Shown: in pieces, positions 60,201 to 64,000 of the stretch
Layout: each line of letters opens with the position of its first letter
Numbering within the stretch: the stretch's first letter is position 1
From: Nematostella vectensis
Taxonomy: Eukaryota > Cnidaria > Anthozoa > Actiniaria > Edwardsiidae
Direction: 5' to 3'
Assembly: GCF_932526225.1 (NCBI RefSeq)
Contig: NC_064043.1
Location: 7,059,501-7,123,500 of the forward strand
Length of the DNA: 64,000 nt
Notes under the pieces: model-generated
The model's database searches: none
The model's input: only the letters and a program-made list of their open reading frames with translations
Told to the model about the DNA's origin: nothing
Translations under genes and position numbers: made by a program

Positions 60201-63200
60201 TACTCCATGGAGTATTACAATTTCTTGAGCTGTTTGTTAAAGCAGGTTAAAGTTGTGTATGGTCATGGACAGCTCGGAATTAAGAAGACAATACCTCAGT
60301 ATTAAAAGGGAAATGTCATTATACACGAGCTTGGAAAATCCCCCACCTGTCAGAATGGACAGCCGTCTTGGCGGTGGCGAGCGCGGTTGCGAGCTTTGCT
60401 TTCTCTTCCTCTAGCTTGGAGATCTCTGTCTCTAACTCACGCACGGTATCCTGGGGACAAACATTATATGGTCACGAAGATTCTCGCTTCCTTGGTACTT
60501 TTAGGATCAGGCTTACATGCCATTGGTTGGCGTGTGCCTTATGGCTAGTTACTTTCTGATAGCTTACTCATTTTGCGCGTAACTCGTTTCTAAAGCTTTA
60601 AACGCTCATGATGTTTGATTTACTACTTTCGCAAATAACATTTTGGAGTTCTCCATTTTAAAAATAGAGTTTCCTTTATATTCTATTGTTTATTTCCGGG
60701 ATAGAACCCTCATAACACAAACTCTTAAATAAATACTCAAAGCTTTAGTTTGAGACACTCTATATCTTTTTTTGTAATTGAACAACCAATCTAGCCCATA
60801 AATAGAGCCTTTATCTATATTGTAGTGTGGTGGGTGCATCGGTGAAGAATCGTGAAAGAAACTAATTTGGTGGTTTCCCCCATACCTCGTATTGTTTGAT
60901 CATCTTGCTGTTCATTGTTCCTTCGTTCTGCATGATCTTATTGGCCAATTCCTGCTTGAGGGAAAGTGCTTTGGACAGCTCCTGAACTTGGCGACCTAGC
61001 TCCGCCTGCCGCAAAGCATGCTGGGAGTCGTAGGTCGAGTTCAAAGGCGACGCTGGGGAGTCAATCGTGTCCATTGTCTCCGCGTCGTGGCTCTCGTTCT
61101 AGTACAGAAAAAGTCGTTGTCAATACTTAAGGAACATGCTACCCTGGGTTACCCTGGTTACCAGTGTATAAATATGTCCAAGTGTATAAATGGTTCGACA
61201 TTTTGACATATGCCCCACATAACGACATGGACATAATGACATAACAGGAAAAAAAAACATGTTTGTCTCTCTTATGTCGTTATGCCCATGTCGTTGTGTC
61301 GGGCTAAACAGAGTGACCGCGCCCATGTCGTTATGTCACTAGTGTGCACCAGGTATTAGCGTGGAGTTCGAATCATCTGAGTAGAGATGACCATCATATT
61401 TTTTTACAAGCACAAAGTAGCTTTACCTGTAAGATGGATTCGTTGTCGGGAGCAGTTAGCATTGTTCTCTGCATGACACAACATAAATCACAGTTATTGA
61501 AAACTCATACACGAAGTCGTATTTGCAATTGCTACCGCCAGCTACACAAATTTCATTTGTCAATATTTATTCTTAAGGCCTGTTCTCACAAGGGTAAGCG
61601 CAAACGGAAGCGCAATACAAGTGAGAATTGGTCAAACACAAGCGCAAGAAAATCAAGCAGTTGTGTTCTCTTGCGCTTCCGCTTGCGCTTGTGTACTAGT
61701 GAGAATCGGAAAATAACGTGCGTTCCGCTTGCGCTTACGTACTAGTGAGAACCAACCTTCACCCTTTTGGGGTTCGTGATCGCGCGAAAATCGACGATGT
61801 CCGTCCTTTTAATTTGGACTTCCAAAACTTAAAAACACACCTCTAACTCGGCGAGTTTGGACTGCAGTTGAGCCATCGTCATGTCGCCCTCGTCGTCCTC
61901 CTGTTCATCATCCCTTTCATCTGTGGCATCAGGAAATGCAGTCTCACTGGGACAAGAATGAGATTGACTTATTAGGCAAACAAACGGGCAAACACACAGA
62001 CAAATAAGTAAACGAACGGGTGGTCTTCCTCGCAGCCGCTCTGTACTCGTCACGCTAGACGAATCTAGAACGGCTCCGATTGAGACTAACGGCATGCAAA
62101 GAAACAAACAGACAATCAGAAAACAAATGGACAGACAAGATAGAGAATATCGAACAGCCAGCCAGGCGGACGGACGGACAGACAATAAAACAAACGAAGA
62201 GACCGATGGACGAAAAGATAGACAAACAAGCAAAGAAACAAACAGGTGTGACTGAATGGCATTTTTTATTTTTAACACGTAGCATGAGGGGGAGGGGCAG
62301 GGCAATTTTGTTACAAGAACCCACCCATATATGGTACCCCGAAGTGTTCACGTACTATACGTACCCCGTTCTCTGTCGGATTTCCTCGAATGTCTTCACC
62401 ATCTTTTCTTTTGTAAGTTCAAGCTGCAAGAGGATTAAGGATATACCATTTGTTTCATTGCTCAAGAGGATAAAGGAAGCATCAGGTGTTATTTCTACCT
62501 ACCAGCAACACTTTCTCTTGAAGGTGCGTGTTTTGGTCGACAAAGTTGTGCAACTCGCGACTCAGCTTCGTATTCTCAGTCTAAAGCAGACGAAAAAACA
62601 CGTTATTGGCCAAATCTCTTACAATATTGCCTAACAATTTAGCTCAAGGAATTACCTCTAGTTCTTTGATTCTGTCTTTCATTTCTTCGGTGTTGACCCT
62701 CCTGTGAAGTGATAGAATAAGTCAAGCAAACAACGTTTTTTTTTTTGCCTGATAATTTGCCAAGTTTCTCATTGTGTTGAATTCTCACTAGCTAAATGAT
62801 CACTTAGTAATATGTACAGCACATTCTATTCAGTTTTGTTCTTGGTTCTGTCCACTCTTGGGAGATTGAGATTTAAACCAGTTTAATTAAACCACCTATA
62901 AACTTGTTTAAGTGCTGGTGTGAATGCATAAAAATAACTTTGGACTTTTTAAGTTTAAATCAGCTAATTCAACATTTTTGTCTGAGATACGGACCCAAGG
63001 AATAATGTTTAAATCGTACATTCGAATATGTGACACCAAATCATTGTGCCCAGTTTATACAACGTCAACAATTGCCACCTAAGAATTTGTCACACAATCA
63101 AGTGTTACGAAAGCATGTTTCACATTAAATCTTGTAACGCATTAACTTTTCACGCAAGCTAGTGTCAACCAAACATTTTTCACGTAAGTATAAGTCAGGA

Positions 63201-63911
63201 AAACTTGTGTCGGGTGCAATACCCTGTGTCGTTATCTGACGTCAGAGATCCATTGATGAGCTGTCCACCTTGTAGGGCTTGAAGCATTTCAATCTGTATA
63301 CAAAAAATGTGATTTACAAATTAAAAACGTTGAATAACCGCAGCATCTATGCGAACGTTCCTTCGAACCGAGGTTTCATAGTGCCAATAGTACCCTATTG
63401 AGTTGCTCTATTTAGGTAATATCTAAGGGGTGGGGCATCGCACAGGTCTATATGGGACTCTGTGTCCTGTTGCACCTTTTTTGACTGTCAACTTATCTGA
63501 AAAAAGTATAATCAATAAATTGTACACTTGTACACAAGGTAGCGTGTTAAGGTCAGAATCAATCCCCAGGAAGGAAATACTGGATTATTTAATGCCTTTG
63601 AATAAAGCTTTGCAATAGAGATTGAAAGTAATATTCTGTATGGCATTTTTTTTTTACATACACTATCCCTTGGCAACCCTAGAAGGGAGGCTTACTTAAC
63701 AACCCACGTGTATCAGCTAATGACTGCCCACCCACCTGCTGTCTCAGCCTCATGATCTCTGCTAACTGCGGATCGCGGTTGATGATTGGCTTGTTCTTGA
63801 TGCGTCTTGCGCGGTCGGCATAGCGTAATGTGTTGAGAGTTTCCTCGTAGTTGCTATCCGCAGGACTTACGCATGCTAGCATTAGCGTGTTGCTGTTACC
63901 GCCAAGGGAGT
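52190..63911 (-). CDS. KIF4: Chromokinesin KIF4, partial (25 exons)
   Basis: KIF4 is a plus-end-directed nuclear kinesin that works on chromosome arms and the central spindle. Exons: 63911-63736, 63293-63223, 62701-62656, 62580-62503, 62423-62365, 61946-61841, 61468-61427, 61098-60886, 60450-60347, 60089-60023, 59525-59451, 59363-59169, 59013-58891, 58494-58342, 57463-57369, 57276-57227, 56927-56848, 56402-56313, 55928-55836, 55282-55202, 54575-54519, 54215-54156, 54037-53789, 53177-53067, 52693-52190. All phases agree: 2978 nt, about 991 aa. The first exon is the end of the motor ([16 protein letters not shown], then [20 protein letters not shown]). A long coiled coil follows, then an acidic stretch ([20 protein letters not shown]), a cysteine-rich domain ([17 protein letters not shown] and [12 protein letters not shown]) and a basic Ser/Pro tail with RTPGSG. 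The ATP-binding part lies beyond the window end. Several introns carry MITEs and minisatellites. Confidence 0.94.
52740..53040. repeat. CAT/ATC microsatellite and AAT/AAAT repeat in a kinesin intron
   Basis: Interrupted CATCAT/ATCATC repeats from 52740 to 52925, then AATAAT and AAATAAAT repeats from 52970 to 53035, in the intron between the cysteine-rich exon and the last exon. Confidence 0.85.
53240..53780. other. Intron stretch with ACCGAG phrase repeats
   Basis: In the intron before the cysteine-rich exon. The phrase CGTGACCGAGACCTTG is followed by ACTGACCGAGGGCGAAGGCC, and GTTACCGTGACCG recurs near 53541. It looks like a decayed dispersed repeat. No gene is seen. Confidence 0.4.
54079..54117. 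repeat. Poly-T run of 37-38 bases
   Basis: Homopolymer in a kinesin intron, 40 bp from the acidic exon. Confidence 0.95.
54222..54281. repeat. (AAAT)n microsatellite, about 15 units
   Basis: Pure AAAT repeat that starts 7 bp from the acceptor of the kinesin exon at 54215. The polypyrimidine tract of that exon is thus the TTTA repeat itself. Confidence 0.95.
54712..54840. repeat. MITE with CAGGGGCGTAGCCAGG ends
   Basis: The right end CCTGGCTACGCCCCTG is the inverse of CAGGGGCGTAGCCAGG; the left end reads GCGGCGCAGCCAGGATTTTT. About 129 bp in a kinesin intron. A second copy starts at 57039. Confidence 0.8.
54960..55150. repeat. Direct repeat, offset about 130 bp
   Basis: CCCGTTTTCCCGCAATACCG with GTTTATGTGGTTAAGTTTGA recurs as CCCGTTTTCTCGTAATACCG with GTTTATGTGGTGAAGTTTGA. 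It lies in a kinesin intron. Confidence 0.65.
55627..55820. repeat. MITE-like inverted repeat in a kinesin intron
   Basis: ACCGTTTTCACGCGCATCCC with AAATGCCACAGACTGG at the left matches the inverse of CCGTGGCATTTTGGATGCGC and GTAAAAACGGTCC at the right. It ends about 15 bp from the exon at 55836. Confidence 0.65.
57039..57165. repeat. MITE with CAGGGGCATAGCCAGG left end, second copy
   Basis: Begins CAGGGGCATAGCCAGGATTT, then TTAACAGGAGGGGCCC, like the copy at 54712. The right end reads GGGCCCTCCCCCTGG and lacks the last bases. Confidence 0.7.
57572..58341. repeat. Minisatellite made of exon-end plus splice-donor copies
   Basis: About 20 units of 35-42 bp directly next to the kinesin exon 58494-58342. 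Read on the minus strand, units are CCCCCGATGAAG|GTAGGC plus AATGGGGGAAGG, the same as the true exon end and donor, or a variant GATGGAG|CTAGGCC in which the GT is lost. About a dozen units keep the GT donor. Confidence 0.92.
59775..59848. repeat. Foldback with GTAGCCTCCCTTGCAGGCG ends
   Basis: Left GTAGCCTCCCTTGCAGGCG and right CGCCTGCGAGGGAGGCTAC are inverse copies around a loop of about 36 bp, in a kinesin intron. Confidence 0.8.
59875..59914. repeat. 40-bp near-perfect palindrome
   Basis: TAGCCTGCGTGCAGCCGGA and TCCGGCTGCACGCAGGCTA with almost no loop. It shares the TAGCCTGC end with the foldbacks at 2086, 2410 and 23770. Confidence 0.9.
61153..61353. repeat. MITE-like element with GACATAA repeats, second copy
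   Basis: Same family as 20127-20328: GACATGGACATAATGACATA and TTATGTCACTAGTGTGCAC are shared, as is the GCTAAACAGAGT phrase. It lies in a kinesin intron. Confidence 0.7.
61577..61759. repeat. MITE-like element rich in AAGCGCAA/TTGCGCTT
   Basis: GGCCTGTTCTCAC at the left and GTGAGAACCAACC at the right are loosely inverted. Inside are AAGCGCAAACGGAAGCGC and TTGCGCTTCCGCTTGCGC in inverse, with AGTGAGAAT spacers. Kinesin intron. Confidence 0.7.
61950..62360. other. Kinesin intron with CAGACAAACAAA simple repeats
   Basis: A-rich strand with interrupted GACAGACAAA and AACAAACGGG repeats (61975-62250). No exon is seen between 61946 and 62365. Confidence 0.6.
62702..63222. other. Kinesin intron, nothing recognised
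   Basis: AT-rich DNA with loose CACAAT/GTCA phrases at 63040-63200. No exon or defined repeat is seen. Confidence 0.4.
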
Positions 63912-64000
63912 CTGATTTTTTAAACAAAAAATAGAAATAGCAGGTTACCAAGAAATTTCCGTTTTTTTTTTTTCGTTTTTTTTTTTTTGTATACAAAACC

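Overview
The window is eukaryotic DNA. It has multi-exon genes with GT-AG introns, TATA boxes and AATAAA signals, and it is crowded with DNA transposons, foldback elements, minisatellites and poly-C/poly-G tracts. The gene content and the transposon types (an ISL2EU-like element, a CACTA/CMC-like element, a Penelope-like fragment, many small inverted-repeat elements) fit an invertebrate, most likely an anthozoan cnidarian such as a sea anemone or coral. The species is not proven from the sequence.

Four host genes can be reconstructed by hand with matching splice phases. (1) 3349-5092, minus: a two-exon bZIP factor of the PAR/HLF type, 313 aa, with a TATA box, an E-box and a perfect D-box upstream. 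(2) 11004-15284, minus: a two-exon protein of 157 aa that is almost only the C-terminal domain of the CP2/Grainyhead family. (3) 20011-26070, plus: an arylsulfatase B-like gene, 512 aa, in which one catalytic exon exists in two 145-nt versions that must be mutually exclusive. (4) 52190-63911, minus: 25 exons of a KIF4-type chromokinesin, from the end of the motor domain to the C-terminus; its 5' part lies beyond the window end.

Between the genes lie: a 32-bp satellite of about 2.6 kb with a 928-bp higher-order repeat (7.48-10.09 kb); a broken Penelope-like reverse transcriptase (27.1-28.1 kb); a decayed ISL2EU-like transposon (28.54-33.69 kb) carrying a YqaJ/SWIM/PHD gene and a THAP-DDE transposase, with a TTAA-flanked piggyBac-like element inside a transposase intron; and a 15.6-kb CACTA/CMC-like transposon (36.40-51.99 kb) flanked by ATAT. 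This last element carries two divergent genes and subterminal repeat arrays. One of its 87-bp introns has been swollen to 6.6 kb by a giant foldback element with a perfect 9-bp target duplication. Its right end lies about 195 bp beyond the kinesin stop codon.

The most interesting signals are the duplicated catalytic exon of the sulfatase, with a long hairpin between the two versions; an intronic minisatellite in the kinesin built from copies of the exon end plus its splice donor; the E-box/D-box promoter of the bZIP gene; the free-standing CP2-type domain; and the nested giant transposons.
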